From: Bacteroidales bacterium Phil12
GTDB lineage: Bacteria > Bacteroidota > Bacteroidia > Bacteroidales > P3
DNA: 64,000 bases
Reading direction: 5' to 3'
NCBI GenBank assembly: GCA_002633275.1
Contig: NWBO01000053.1
Location: 52,003 to 116,002, forward strand
Shown: one piece after another, positions 1 to 7,565 of the stretch
How positions within the stretch are numbered: position 1 is the stretch's first letter
Layout: each line of letters starts with the position of its first letter
Notes under the pieces: model-generated
Databases searched by the model: none
Seen by the model: the letters and a program-made list of their open reading frames with translations, nothing else
Told to the model about the DNA's origin: nothing
Made by a program: the position numbers and the translations under genes

Positions 1-27
1 CCCCCCGAAAAAAAATATTCAAAATTA

Positions 28-59
28 TTTGGCAGGTATAATAAATATTCATACCTTTG
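28..59 (+). promoter_or_regulatory. Bacteroidota promoter for the first barrel gene
   Basis: A TTTG at 28-31 is followed after 20 bases by TACCTTTG at 52-59, matching the -33/-7 arrangement of the Bacteroidota primary sigma factor. It would start transcription near base 66 and give a leader of about 230 bases before the ATG at 298. The leader holds a good AAGGAG (165-170 area) in front of a 7-codon reading frame at about 180, whose meaning is unclear. Confidence 0.6.
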
Positions 60-297
60 CCGTGTCTTAGTTAGGGTAACATTCAGTCTGATCAACCGTT
101 TTTTTATTTTAATAAGGACAGTGAAGTTAATTCAAATATTTTTACCCATCAGCAGCAGTAATAAGGAGTATTGCAACAATGGAATTTTGCGAGAGCCATT
201 AAAAAGAGTAGCAGACCTATGGAAATAGAGTTTTCGTGTCAAATCCATATAAAATTAAAAGCGACACAAACATTAACAAATTAAACTTTTCATAAAG

Positions 298-1065
298 ATG
301 AAAAAAACTATTTTTATTATGCTTTTAAGCATCGGTTCGGTAGTTCTTGCACAAACAGAACAATCCAATAAGAAAATAAGCGATAAACATCATTTCGGAT
401 TTGGTGTTACCACAGATATCTTTTCGGGAGATGAAAATTTGAACAACTTTGAAGCTCCTTTTATAGATACAATTTTACTTACAACAGAACGTGATAATTT
501 GGATTTACGCTATTCTCGTTTTTTAAGTTTCTATTTTGAATATCAATATCAATTTGCACGTAATTGGTCTCTATCTTCAAGATTAAAATTCAATAATAGA
601 TATTTATCATATCACTACTTATATGATGCAATAAGTGATGATATATCTATTAATTTATGGGATTTGGAAATTCCTGTTATGGCTAATTTCAGATTGCCTG
701 TAAGTAGAAGCAATTATTGGATTGCATCTGCCGGTATTGGTGTTAAATTTAATATCTATTCACCTAATTTTGATATTCTTAAAAATCATTCAATACATCT
801 TGACAATGGTCTTTATAATAATTATCAGTTAGAATTTGATGACCACTATAAAACAAATTTCTTCCTTTCTGTTGGGACAGGATTTGAGTTTCAAGTAAGT
901 AAACATAGATTGCAAACTTTCATATCCTATACAGCTTTCTTCTTAAAAGAATATTCGTTCTATCATAATAGTATTGGTGCTAATGGAACAACATTTTTTA
1001 GGGAGTTAGCAGGAGATACGTTCAGACAGAATAATTTGGAAGTAGGTGTAACATTCTTCCTGTAA
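298..1065 (+). CDS. Outer-membrane beta-barrel protein, first tandem copy
   Basis: A 255-residue protein with a clear signal peptide (hydrophobic to about residue 18, ending VLAQ). The mature part alternates aromatic and polar residues in short strands and ends in FFL, a terminal aromatic/hydrophobic strand as expected for a protein inserted by the Bam machinery. It resembles the small porin-like or PorT-like barrels common in Bacteroidota, but no specific function can be read. It is a paralogue of the next gene: both share HxFGFGxTxDIF near the N-terminus, the NWxLSSRLKFN motif, the SNYWIASxGxGVKF motif and the terminal FRQNNxExGVTFFL. The ATG at 298 is chosen because it starts the signal peptide directly. 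Confidence 0.8.
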   Translation: MKKTIFIMLLSIGSVVLAQTEQSNKKISDKHHFGFGVTTDIFSGDENLNNFEAPFIDTILLTTERDNLDLRYSRFLSFYFEYQYQFARNWSLSSRLKFNNRYLSYHYLYDAISDDISINLWDLEIPVMANFRLPVSRSNYWIASAGIGVKFNIYSPNFDILKNHSIHLDNGLYNNYQLEFDDHYKTNFFLSVGTGFEFQVSKHRLQTFISYTAFFLKEYSFYHNSIGANGTTFFRELAGDTFRQNNLEVGVTFFL

Positions 1066-1093
1066 AAAAGGAGATTAGTTAAAATTATTTATT

Positions 1094-1146
1094 GCTATCC
1101 GATAAAAATTTCGGTGAATATCCTGACTGTAAATTTATCGGATAGC
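1094..1146 (+). terminator. Stem-loop between the two barrel paralogues
   Basis: GCTATCCGATAAA at 1094-1106 pairs perfectly with TTTATCGGATAGC at 1134-1146 (13 bp, 27-base loop). No T-tract follows, so it may be a processing or attenuation structure rather than a classic terminator. Confidence 0.5.
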
Positions 1147-1262
1147 TAAAGTGTAAAACATAGAAGAACACTAAAATCACATAAAAAGGCTTACATAGTC
1201 ATTATATTGAGTCGGACAGCAATAAAAAAAGAATGTTAAATACTAAAAACGGTGTCAATAAT

Positions 1263-2042
1263 ATGAAAAATATTAAACTTTCACTAATAACCATTGCATT
1301 AGGGCTAACCACACTGTCTGCTTCTGCACAAACATTTGCAAGATTTGACGACAATGCGGACAAACGGCACAGATTTGGATTTGGCATCACCTCCGATATT
1401 TTCGCAGGAGGTAGAGGACTGAACAATTTTATGTCGACTGGAATTAATCTTTTTGGTGGTGATGACAGTGATAACTTACATTTTACTTCATCGCACTATT
1501 ACAGTTTGTTCTTTGAATATCAATATAATTTTACATCTAATTGGTATCTATCTTCAAGGCTGAAATTCAATATTAGAAGAGTGTTATATGACTATTCTTA
1601 TTACCATGGTGGTACAAGTATGAACGTCAATATATCGGATTTGGAAATACCCGTTGCGGCAAATTTCAAACTTCCGATGAGTGAATACAACCATAGTTAT
1701 TGGATTGCTTCTCTTGGCGGTGGTGTCAAATTTCACATCTCGAATAATGACCCTACCATAGACGTAACGGCATACACTTCAAATAGCAACCCTAACAAAG
1801 TAAATGTATATCACGTTGATTTTGAAATAAAAGATAAAATCAATTACTTCCTTTATATTAGCACCGGCTTTGAATTTCCATTCAAATCACATAAGTTTCA
1901 AACTTTTATGTCTTATACAGCCTATCTTAAACAAGACTATAAATTCAATCATTATAGTTATGGCGCCAATTTTCACAGAAATTTAAGCAGTTCTCCTTTT
2001 AGGCAAAATAATTGGGAGTTTGGTGTAACATTTTTCTTATAG
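1263..2042 (+). CDS. Outer-membrane beta-barrel protein, second tandem copy
   Basis: Paralogue of the preceding gene, 259 residues from the ATG at 1263. An upstream in-frame ATG at 1233 would add ten residues in front of the signal peptide, so 1263 is preferred: it gives a normal signal peptide (MKNIKLSLITIALGLTTLSASA). The mature protein is rich in Tyr, Phe, Asn and Ser and ends in FFL, as for a barrel. The duplication extends past the stop codon: both genes are followed by the same AAAAAGGAGATTAGTTAAAA sequence. The specific function is unknown; it could be a type IX secretion-associated or adhesin-like small barrel. Confidence 0.8.
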   Translation: MKNIKLSLITIALGLTTLSASAQTFARFDDNADKRHRFGFGITSDIFAGGRGLNNFMSTGINLFGGDDSDNLHFTSSHYYSLFFEYQYNFTSNWYLSSRLKFNIRRVLYDYSYYHGGTSMNVNISDLEIPVAANFKLPMSEYNHSYWIASLGGGVKFHISNNDPTIDVTAYTSNSNPNKVNVYHVDFEIKDKINYFLYISTGFEFPFKSHKFQTFMSYTAYLKQDYKFNHYSYGANFHRNLSSSPFRQNNWEFGVTFFL

Positions 2043-2070
2043 AAAAAGGAGATTAGTTAAAATCATTGAT

Positions 2071-2113
2071 AAAGTGCGGGCTTTGAATTAGTCCGCACTT
2101 TTATTGTTTTATG
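2071..2113 (+). terminator. Rho-independent terminator after the barrel pair
   Basis: AAAGTGCGG (2071-2079) pairs with CCGCACTTT (2093-2101), followed by a T-rich run. It ends the tandem barrel transcription unit. Confidence 0.8.
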
Positions 2114-2165
2114 TGTTAAAAGAAAATATCTAAATTATAAGAAGAAATAAGGGTATAGGCAACGC

Positions 2166-2936
2166 TTAGAACAATCTTTTGACTGCACAAAGATGATGAG
2201 AATATATATCCTCAAAGCCTATCGGTTTAATGCCTTTTTCATCTATATTATCTATACGAACCTTGCCACTGCAATGGATAACCTTGTTATCGCCTAAATA
2301 TATGCCAACATGATTTATGTTCTTCGTCTTAGGATTATCAAAGAAAAACAAATCCCCGAAAACAATATCATTAAAATCAACGTCCTTGCCTTGTCTTGCC
2401 TGCATAGATGTATCTCGCGGCAAATCCACAGCGGCAAAAGAAAAAACATTTTGAACAAATCCACTGCAATCCATTCCGAAGATACTTTTGCCGCCCCATT
2501 GATATGGAGTGTTCAAAAGCAACAACGCTATGGCTTTTATCAATAGCGGACTGCGTTTGTTATAGGCTATAACACTGCCCTCTACGAGCGAAAACTTATG
2601 TCCTTCTATCGAAAACATTTTATCCACAAGCGTTGAAGCCATAGGAATAGTTATAATATCATTATCCAATTGGATTTTTGCAGTAGTGGAAGATACTATA
2701 TAATTAGGTTCGGGCAGCAAAGTATCGCTAAGCAAAAGATTGCGTTTATCCACCCAGCCGATATAACTGTCTTTAATATTTTGGATTTTAAGCCACGAGT
2801 CCGCAACGACATTATCGCCCGAAAACTGCTCCAATACCCTCACCCTATCGCCGAAGAGCAATTGCGTTATTTGTTCGCTGCGGCTTTGATGATTGCTTCT
2901 AACCGGCACAACGCCAAGATAACAAAAACCGTTCAT
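2166..2936 (-). CDS. NlpC/P60 family cell-wall hydrolase with N-terminal SH3-like domain
   Basis: A 256-residue protein. Residues 1-110 look like bacterial SH3-type modules (GVVPVRS, LLFGDRVRVLE, GWVDKRNLL); residues 135-256 are an NlpC/P60 peptidase with Cys157 in MDCSGF, His209 in NHVGIYLG and His221 in VIHCSG as the likely catalytic triad, preceded by the usual YQWGGKS motif. Family members cleave D-gamma-glutamyl-diamino acid bonds in peptidoglycan stem peptides. No signal peptide is visible, so it may act on imported muropeptides or use another export route. A TTG nine bases upstream, directly after the DUF4294 stop, could also start it; the ATG at 2936 is preferred. Last gene of a minus-strand operon. 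Confidence 0.85.
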   Translation of the reverse strand: MNGFCYLGVVPVRSNHQSRSEQITQLLFGDRVRVLEQFSGDNVVADSWLKIQNIKDSYIGWVDKRNLLLSDTLLPEPNYIVSSTTAKIQLDNDIITIPMASTLVDKMFSIEGHKFSLVEGSVIAYNKRSPLLIKAIALLLLNTPYQWGGKSIFGMDCSGFVQNVFSFAAVDLPRDTSMQARQGKDVDFNDIVFGDLFFFDNPKTKNINHVGIYLGDNKVIHCSGKVRIDNIDEKGIKPIGFEDIYSHHLCAVKRLF

Positions 2937-2945
2937 AACAAACAA

Positions 2946-3533
2946 CTACAATTTGCCTGCTTCTATGCAATAAATAATACGCTCCACAAGTCGGTCTTGC
3001 TCATCTGTCAATGGATTGAACTCTCCTTTCAAATCAACTCCAAGTGCTTTGCAAGTGGAACTTGCCATTGTGGCTTTGACTCCGCCGCCAAAGGTTTTGA
3101 TTAAAGCGTAAGACGAATAACCGGTCTGACGGTATATAAGTTTGGTTAAAAGTTTGCTTTGGTCTTTGTTAAGGCTCTTGCTTTTATCTTTGAACTTGTT
3201 TTTAACATCTGTATAAGCCTGCTTTTTAATCTTATCTATCTGCGCATCGTTTTGAGCCTTGTCTATCATAGAAGCATATGCACTGAACAGTTGTTGTGCT
3301 TGTTTGGCGATAGGATACGTTTTCTTGACGTTGCGGATAAGTTTGGAATATTTTTTTTGTTCTTTGTCGCTCAAAGGAGATATATAGCCCTTGACGATGA
3401 CAGGCTCCAAATATGCAAGCGGAATGGTATCGCCATTGCTTATTGTTCCAAAAACAGTTATGCCGCCTTGTTTCTGTGCCGTTGCAACAAAGACGGCAAG
3501 AATAGATACAAGCAAGACAAAAAATCTTTTCAT
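2946..3533 (-). CDS. DUF4294 family exported protein
   Basis: A 195-residue protein with a signal peptide (MKRFFVLLVSILAVFVATAQ). The conserved core IPLAYLEPVIVKG, the KKYPIAKQA-like segment and RQTGYSSYALIKTFGGGVKA match the Bacteroidota-specific DUF4294 family of unknown function. It sits 18 bases after clpX and just before the NlpC/P60 gene, so it is probably co-transcribed with both; a role in the envelope is inferred from export and from that neighbour. High Lys content and a helical middle are visible; no catalytic motif is recognised. Confidence 0.8.
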   Translation of the reverse strand: MKRFFVLLVSILAVFVATAQKQGGITVFGTISNGDTIPLAYLEPVIVKGYISPLSDKEQKKYSKLIRNVKKTYPIAKQAQQLFSAYASMIDKAQNDAQIDKIKKQAYTDVKNKFKDKSKSLNKDQSKLLTKLIYRQTGYSSYALIKTFGGGVKATMASSTCKALGVDLKGEFNPLTDEQDRLVERIIYCIEAGKL

Positions 3534-3551
3534 AGCGTTAAATTTTCTAAA

Positions 3552-4820
3552 TTATTTATTGTTCTTTACCAAACCTGCACCTTGAAGCATCTGCTGGGCG
3601 TATTGCTTGGTAATGGTTATCGTTTTCTTGGCTTTTTGAGTTGGAAGAGAAAACATTAAATCGTTCATAACGTTCTCCATAATACCCCTCAAACCTCTTG
3701 CTCCCAAAGAATAATCCAATGCCGTTTGAACGAAATAATCCAAAGCATCGTCATCGAAACGCAGTTCTTTGTTATCCATTTCAAAGAGTTTTTGATATTG
3801 TTTGGTTATGGCGTTCTTTGGCTCTGTCAAGATACGTTTCATAGCCTTTGCGTCCAATTTATCCAAAGACGTTAGAACAGGAAAACGTCCTATAAGTTCG
3901 GGTATAAGTCCGAAAGATTTCAAATCCTGCGGCTGAGCGTATTTAAGGAACTCCTCTGTATCGATATTATCTCGCTGTAAAGATTCCATAAAACCTATGG
4001 CATAAGAATTCATTCTCGAAGCAATATTACGTTCAATGCCGTCAAATGCACCTGCCGCAATAAACAGTATGTTACGAGTATCCACTTGGATAAACTTTTG
4101 TTCCGGATGCTTACGACCTCCCTCGGGCGGCACATTGACAACAGTCCCCTCCAATATCTTCAAGAGCGATTGTTGAACACCTTCTCCCGAGACATCTCGC
4201 GTTATAGACGGATTGTCGCCTTTACGGGCTATCTTGTCTATTTCATCAATGAAAACAATACCTTTCTCAGCTCGCTGAACATCATAATCGGCGTTTTGCA
4301 AAAGACGTGTAAGAATATTCTCGACATCTTCACCAACATAACCTGCTTGTGTCAGAGTGGTAGCATCAGCAATGCAGAAAGGAACATTTAACAAGGTCGC
4401 AATAGTTCGAGCCAATAATGTCTTACCGGTACCTGTCTCACCAATCATTATAATATTGGATTTTTCCAACTCCACATCGTCAGTCGTCTTGCCTTTGGCA
4501 ATATAGTTCAAACGCTTGTAATGATTATAGACAGCCACCGAAAGAATTTTCTTTGCACGCTCCTGTCCTATGACATATTGGTTAAGAAAATCGAAAATCT
4601 CTTGCGGTGTTTTCAGTTCAAGGCTCTCATCTTTCGTTGCATCATTGCGTTTATGCTCCTTTGCCATAGCCTTGTTGATTTCTCTTAAACAGTCATCACA
4701 AACACCTATGCCTTGAAACATTGACGGCACGTATGCGTTAAGCATACTAATCGGTCTGCCGCAAAAAGCACATATATTCTCGGGATTATTATTGTCTTTA
4801 TTTTGTTTTGCCATTGTCAA
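3552..4820 (-). CDS. clpX: ATP-dependent unfoldase ClpX
   Basis: ClpX unfolds tagged substrates and feeds them to the ClpP peptidase. The protein has the N-terminal zinc-binding domain (Cys17, Cys20, Cys41, Cys44), Walker A GETGTGKT at 127-134, the GYVG pore loop, Walker B VFIDEIDK, the ClpP-docking IGF tripeptide (SYAIGFMES) and the sensor-2 segment GARGLR. The length (422 residues) is normal. Two ATGs six bases apart (4820 and 4814) are both possible. clpP is not adjacent, unlike the tig-clpP-clpX order of many bacteria; here clpX is the second gene of a likely operon behind a sugar transporter, with 27 bases between them. Confidence 0.97.
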   Translation of the reverse strand: MTMAKQNKDNNNPENICAFCGRPISMLNAYVPSMFQGIGVCDDCLREINKAMAKEHKRNDATKDESLELKTPQEIFDFLNQYVIGQERAKKILSVAVYNHYKRLNYIAKGKTTDDVELEKSNIIMIGETGTGKTLLARTIATLLNVPFCIADATTLTQAGYVGEDVENILTRLLQNADYDVQRAEKGIVFIDEIDKIARKGDNPSITRDVSGEGVQQSLLKILEGTVVNVPPEGGRKHPEQKFIQVDTRNILFIAAGAFDGIERNIASRMNSYAIGFMESLQRDNIDTEEFLKYAQPQDLKSFGLIPELIGRFPVLTSLDKLDAKAMKRILTEPKNAITKQYQKLFEMDNKELRFDDDALDYFVQTALDYSLGARGLRGIMENVMNDLMFSLPTQKAKKTITITKQYAQQMLQGAGLVKNNK

Positions 4821-4847
4821 ACGAAATATTTACTAAGCCAAAAGAAA

Positions 4848-6134
4848 TTATTTCTTCAATCCTATCTTGTGTCCCATAGCAGCATACCAAAGTATGTACA
4901 AATAACAAGGAAGGAACAACAAGTATGGTATTTGTCTATTAGCCAAAACATCGGATAGATAACCGTAGAAAGGCGGTATCAACGCTCCACCGACTATTGC
5001 CATAATCAACAAAGCAGAAGCGAAAGAAGTGTTTTTACCTAATTTATCGATAGCCATAGCCCATATCGCTCCCCACATAACAGCATTTGAGAAAGAAAGC
5101 AATATCAAGAACACCAAAGACACGACTCCGCTTGTCAAAAGAGAGATAAGCACGAATGCCAACGATAACACACAGCAATAAATCAAAGCCTTCGTCTGCG
5201 AGATATATTTAGGTATAAGGACTATCGTTGAGATGTAGCCCACAAGCAATGCCGTCAAAGCGAACATACCAATCTTGGTCGAGATACTGTCAGGCAAGCC
5301 TATGGATTGGCTGTACGGCACCAAAGTATCTATTGCCATAACCTCCGCTCCTTCGTAGAAGAACAACGCCAATACACCCAACCAAAGATAGGCAGACAGT
5401 TTGGATTTTTGGTTGTCTTGAACCTTTGACACTGAAGAGTTTTCCAATTGCTCTTCATCGTCCGTTGAGTTAATATCAGGCAGTTTTGCCAGATAAACCA
5501 TAAGAGCGATAAGCACTAAACCAATAGCCATAACAATGTACGGAGTTATAATTCTATGAGCCAATTCATCTAAAAGAGCCACTTGTTGAATGCCTGTTGC
5601 AGCGTTTATGCTCTCGGAAATTGCACCTATATTGGATAGCAAGGCTTTGGAGAAAATATAAATACCGACAATACCTGCGATTTTGTTAAACAATCCCATA
5701 ATACACATTCTCTGTGTTGCTGATTCGATTGGACCAAGTATTGTAACATAAGGGTTAGCCGCCGTTTGCAACAGTGCAAGTCCCGTACCTTGAACAAACA
5801 ATCCTATAAGAAATACAAGATAGTTTCTACTCATAGCCGCAGGGATAAACACCACGCAACCCACTGCCATTACCAAAAGTCCTAACGACATACCTTTTGC
5901 GAAACCTGTCTTTTTCAATATACCAGCCGATGGTAAAGCCATAACAAAGTATGAAATATAGAAAGCAAACGTAACTAAATATGCTTGTGTGTCCGTCAAT
6001 TGGCAAGCAGTTTTCAAGAACGGTATCAATTGGTTGTTAAGCCAAGTGATAAATCCGAATGTAAAGTACAGCACTCCGATAATCGATAGGCTGAAAGCAT
6101 AACTATTTTTCTTCATCTCTAAAAATTGTTTCAA
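4848..6134 (-). CDS. Sugar MFS transporter of the FucP/GluP family
   Basis: A 428-residue membrane protein with about twelve hydrophobic segments. The N-terminal FGFITWLNNQLIPFLK motif and the GLALLQTAANPYVTILG motif are typical of the FucP/GluP proton-sugar symporters (fucose, glucose or galactose). A charged cytoplasmic loop (about 225-250, rich in Asp/Glu/Ser) separates the two halves. The exact sugar cannot be read. A second ATG at 6116 is possible, giving a tighter N-terminus. First gene of the operon with clpX, DUF4294 and NlpC/P60, preceded by a promoter at 6147-6154. Confidence 0.9.
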   Translation of the reverse strand: MKQFLEMKKNSYAFSLSIIGVLYFTFGFITWLNNQLIPFLKTACQLTDTQAYLVTFAFYISYFVMALPSAGILKKTGFAKGMSLGLLVMAVGCVVFIPAAMSRNYLVFLIGLFVQGTGLALLQTAANPYVTILGPIESATQRMCIMGLFNKIAGIVGIYIFSKALLSNIGAISESINAATGIQQVALLDELAHRIITPYIVMAIGLVLIALMVYLAKLPDINSTDDEEQLENSSVSKVQDNQKSKLSAYLWLGVLALFFYEGAEVMAIDTLVPYSQSIGLPDSISTKIGMFALTALLVGYISTIVLIPKYISQTKALIYCCVLSLAFVLISLLTSGVVSLVFLILLSFSNAVMWGAIWAMAIDKLGKNTSFASALLIMAIVGGALIPPFYGYLSDVLANRQIPYLLFLPCYLYILWYAAMGHKIGLKK

Positions 6135-6146
6135 TTAATAAGGTTG

Positions 6147-6154
6147 CAAAGTTA
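6147..6154 (-). promoter_or_regulatory. -7 element for the MFS-clpX operon
   Basis: Reads TAACTTTG on the minus strand, matching TAnnTTTG, close upstream of the transporter start. No clear TTTG at the -33 distance. Confidence 0.5.
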
Positions 6155-6185
6155 CAATTTTTTTTGAAGATTGCCTGTTTTACAA

Positions 6186-6233
6186 TATAAAAATATATTC
6201 TTCCTACCTTATTTTGATAAGAAGAATATATTT
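6186..6233 (-). terminator. Terminator after the lipoprotein gene
   Basis: AAATATATTCTTC (6191-6203) pairs with GAAGAATATATTT (6221-6233), 13 bp. Read on the minus strand the stem is followed by TTTTT, so it ends the gene at 6293-6844. Confidence 0.7.
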
Positions 6234-6292
6234 GACCGAAAACAAAATCAAACCTTAATTATGCTTTCTATCTCTAATTTATCATAGCTTCA

Positions 6293-6844
6293 TTAATTCC
6301 AAACTAATGGTTTATCCGTTGTAAATGTAAAAACTCTCCAACCCTCTTGAAAGAACGGAGCTTCAATCTTAATCGTTTTAGCCGTCTTCGCCCTATTAAT
6401 AAATTTTGTTGAATTGCCAAGGAAAAGTAAATCCGCACTTCCGTCCGATGGTTCTGATGTTCTAAATTTCATTGGTGCATCCTCGTCAAATCGAACATTC
6501 ACATAATTTGTCCCTTGATATTCACTACAAATAAATTGCCCTTTTGATATTTTTATATATACATCTTTGCCAAACTTCTTTGAAGTTCTCACATACAAAT
6601 ACAGATCTGAACCACCGCCATAAGGAAAATCAAATTCTTCGGAATTGTCGCTAACTATTGTAGCAAATAAAGTTTTACTACTAGTCATCTCATCAATGTT
6701 CTCTGAGTATTCCCAACCTTTTTCATCTTCTTTTTCTATTGAAGATTTTTCCATTGAACTACTTAAACTTTCTGTACTGACTGTGCCACCGCAAGAGCAC
6801 AACAATGTACCTGCAAATGCAACAAATAAAATCACTCTTTTCAT
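6293..6844 (-). CDS. Hypothetical lipoprotein
   Basis: A 183-residue protein with a lipoprotein signal (MKRVILFVAFAGTLLCSCGG; lipobox LLCSC), then a Ser/Glu/Lys-rich linker to about residue 50 and a compact domain with many beta-prone stretches (YLYVRTSKKF, DVYIKISKG, IKIEAPFF). I do not recognise the family. It is monocistronic: a terminator lies downstream and a long gene-free region upstream. The linker suggests a globular domain held away from the membrane. Confidence 0.7.
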   Translation of the reverse strand: MKRVILFVAFAGTLLCSCGGTVSTESLSSSMEKSSIEKEDEKGWEYSENIDEMTSSKTLFATIVSDNSEEFDFPYGGGSDLYLYVRTSKKFGKDVYIKISKGQFICSEYQGTNYVNVRFDEDAPMKFRTSEPSDGSADLLFLGNSTKFINRAKTAKTIKIEAPFFQEGWRVFTFTTDKPLVWN

Positions 6845-6934
6845 TTTTTGTTTTTTTAGAATGGTTAATAAATTAATTAATACAAGTGCCTAACCAAAAA
6901 CAAAAATTTCAACAAGGAAAGAAACAAAAAGAAA

Positions 6935-7125
6935 GTGTAAACATCTTTCTTCTACCACATTCAGGGAAAAGCCTCAGAAACAAAACCCTATGCACCCTTA
7001 GATTAATCAATGTTTACACCATAAGCTGGTGCAAAACCATAGTGGGTTTCAGAATTTCTTCTGACAACTTTACGACTGAATTGTATTATTTCTTTTGTAA
7101 TTCAAAAAAGAGTTTCTGAGGCTTT
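6935..7125. repeat. Nested inverted repeats in a gene-free region
   Basis: Three interlocking inverted repeats are visible: AAAGCCTCAGAAAC (6968-6981) with GTTTCTGAGGCTTT (7112-7125), perfect over 14 bp; GTGTAAACAT (6935-6944) with ATGTTTACAC (7010-7019), perfect over 10 bp; and an imperfect pairing of AAACCCTATGCACC (around 6982-6995) with GGTGCAAAACCATAGTGGG (around 7026-7047). The region has no convincing gene; a 77-codon open frame here is probably chance. It could be a structured RNA or a decayed mobile element. Confidence 0.55.
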
Positions 7126-7342
7126 GTTTTGAATGTGAAATCATAGTTTTATATGTCATAAGCACAATTGCAGTTGCAAAATTATAAAAAAAGTTTCATG
7201 CTGCAAAACAATAACATCAAAATATTTCAGAATATTCAAAAAATTTTAGCAATAACACTAATCTTTTTCAAGAAAACTCGCATCATTGCTCTACAAACTA
7301 ATTATCAATTATTTATTCTATTCTTCCTTTTCTAATTATGTC

Positions 7343-7400
7343 ATTTGGCGGAATTTTATTATAATATTTGGCGAAGTTTTGTTATAGCACTTAGCGAAAA
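7343..7400. repeat. 23-bp tandem repeat, about 2.5 copies
   Basis: Units begin ATTTGGCGGAATTTTATTA (7343), ATTTGGCGAAGTTTTGTTA (7366) and ACTTAGCGAAAAA (7389), exactly 23 bases apart. No gene is seen between 7126 and 7498. Confidence 0.65.
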
Positions 7401-7497
7401 AGAAAAGATTTTTTTGAATAATAAAGATGGAAAAATAAAATACGAGAACAGAAACGAAAATATGTTAAGTACAATATTTCTAATAACAAACGAAACG

Positions 7498-7535
7498 AAA
7501 ATAAAAACGCTACCTTAAAATAAATTAAGGTAGCG
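7498..7535 (-). terminator. Terminator after the PpiD-like gene
   Basis: CGCTACCTTAA (7508-7518) pairs with TTAAGGTAGCG (7525-7535). On the minus strand the stem is followed by TTTTTAT, a classic intrinsic terminator for the gene at 7566-9743. Confidence 0.85.
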
Positions 7536-7565
7536 GTAGATATAATATATATAATTAAAATAAAG

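Noticed and set aside
2310..3104. Plus-strand open frames opposite the NlpC/P60 and DUF4294 genes
   Set aside because: The minus-strand genes have clear domain motifs and operon structure; the opposite frames are shadows.
6886..7119. 77-codon open frame in the gene-free region
   Set aside because: It spans the nested inverted repeats, starts without a plausible ribosome site and resembles no protein.
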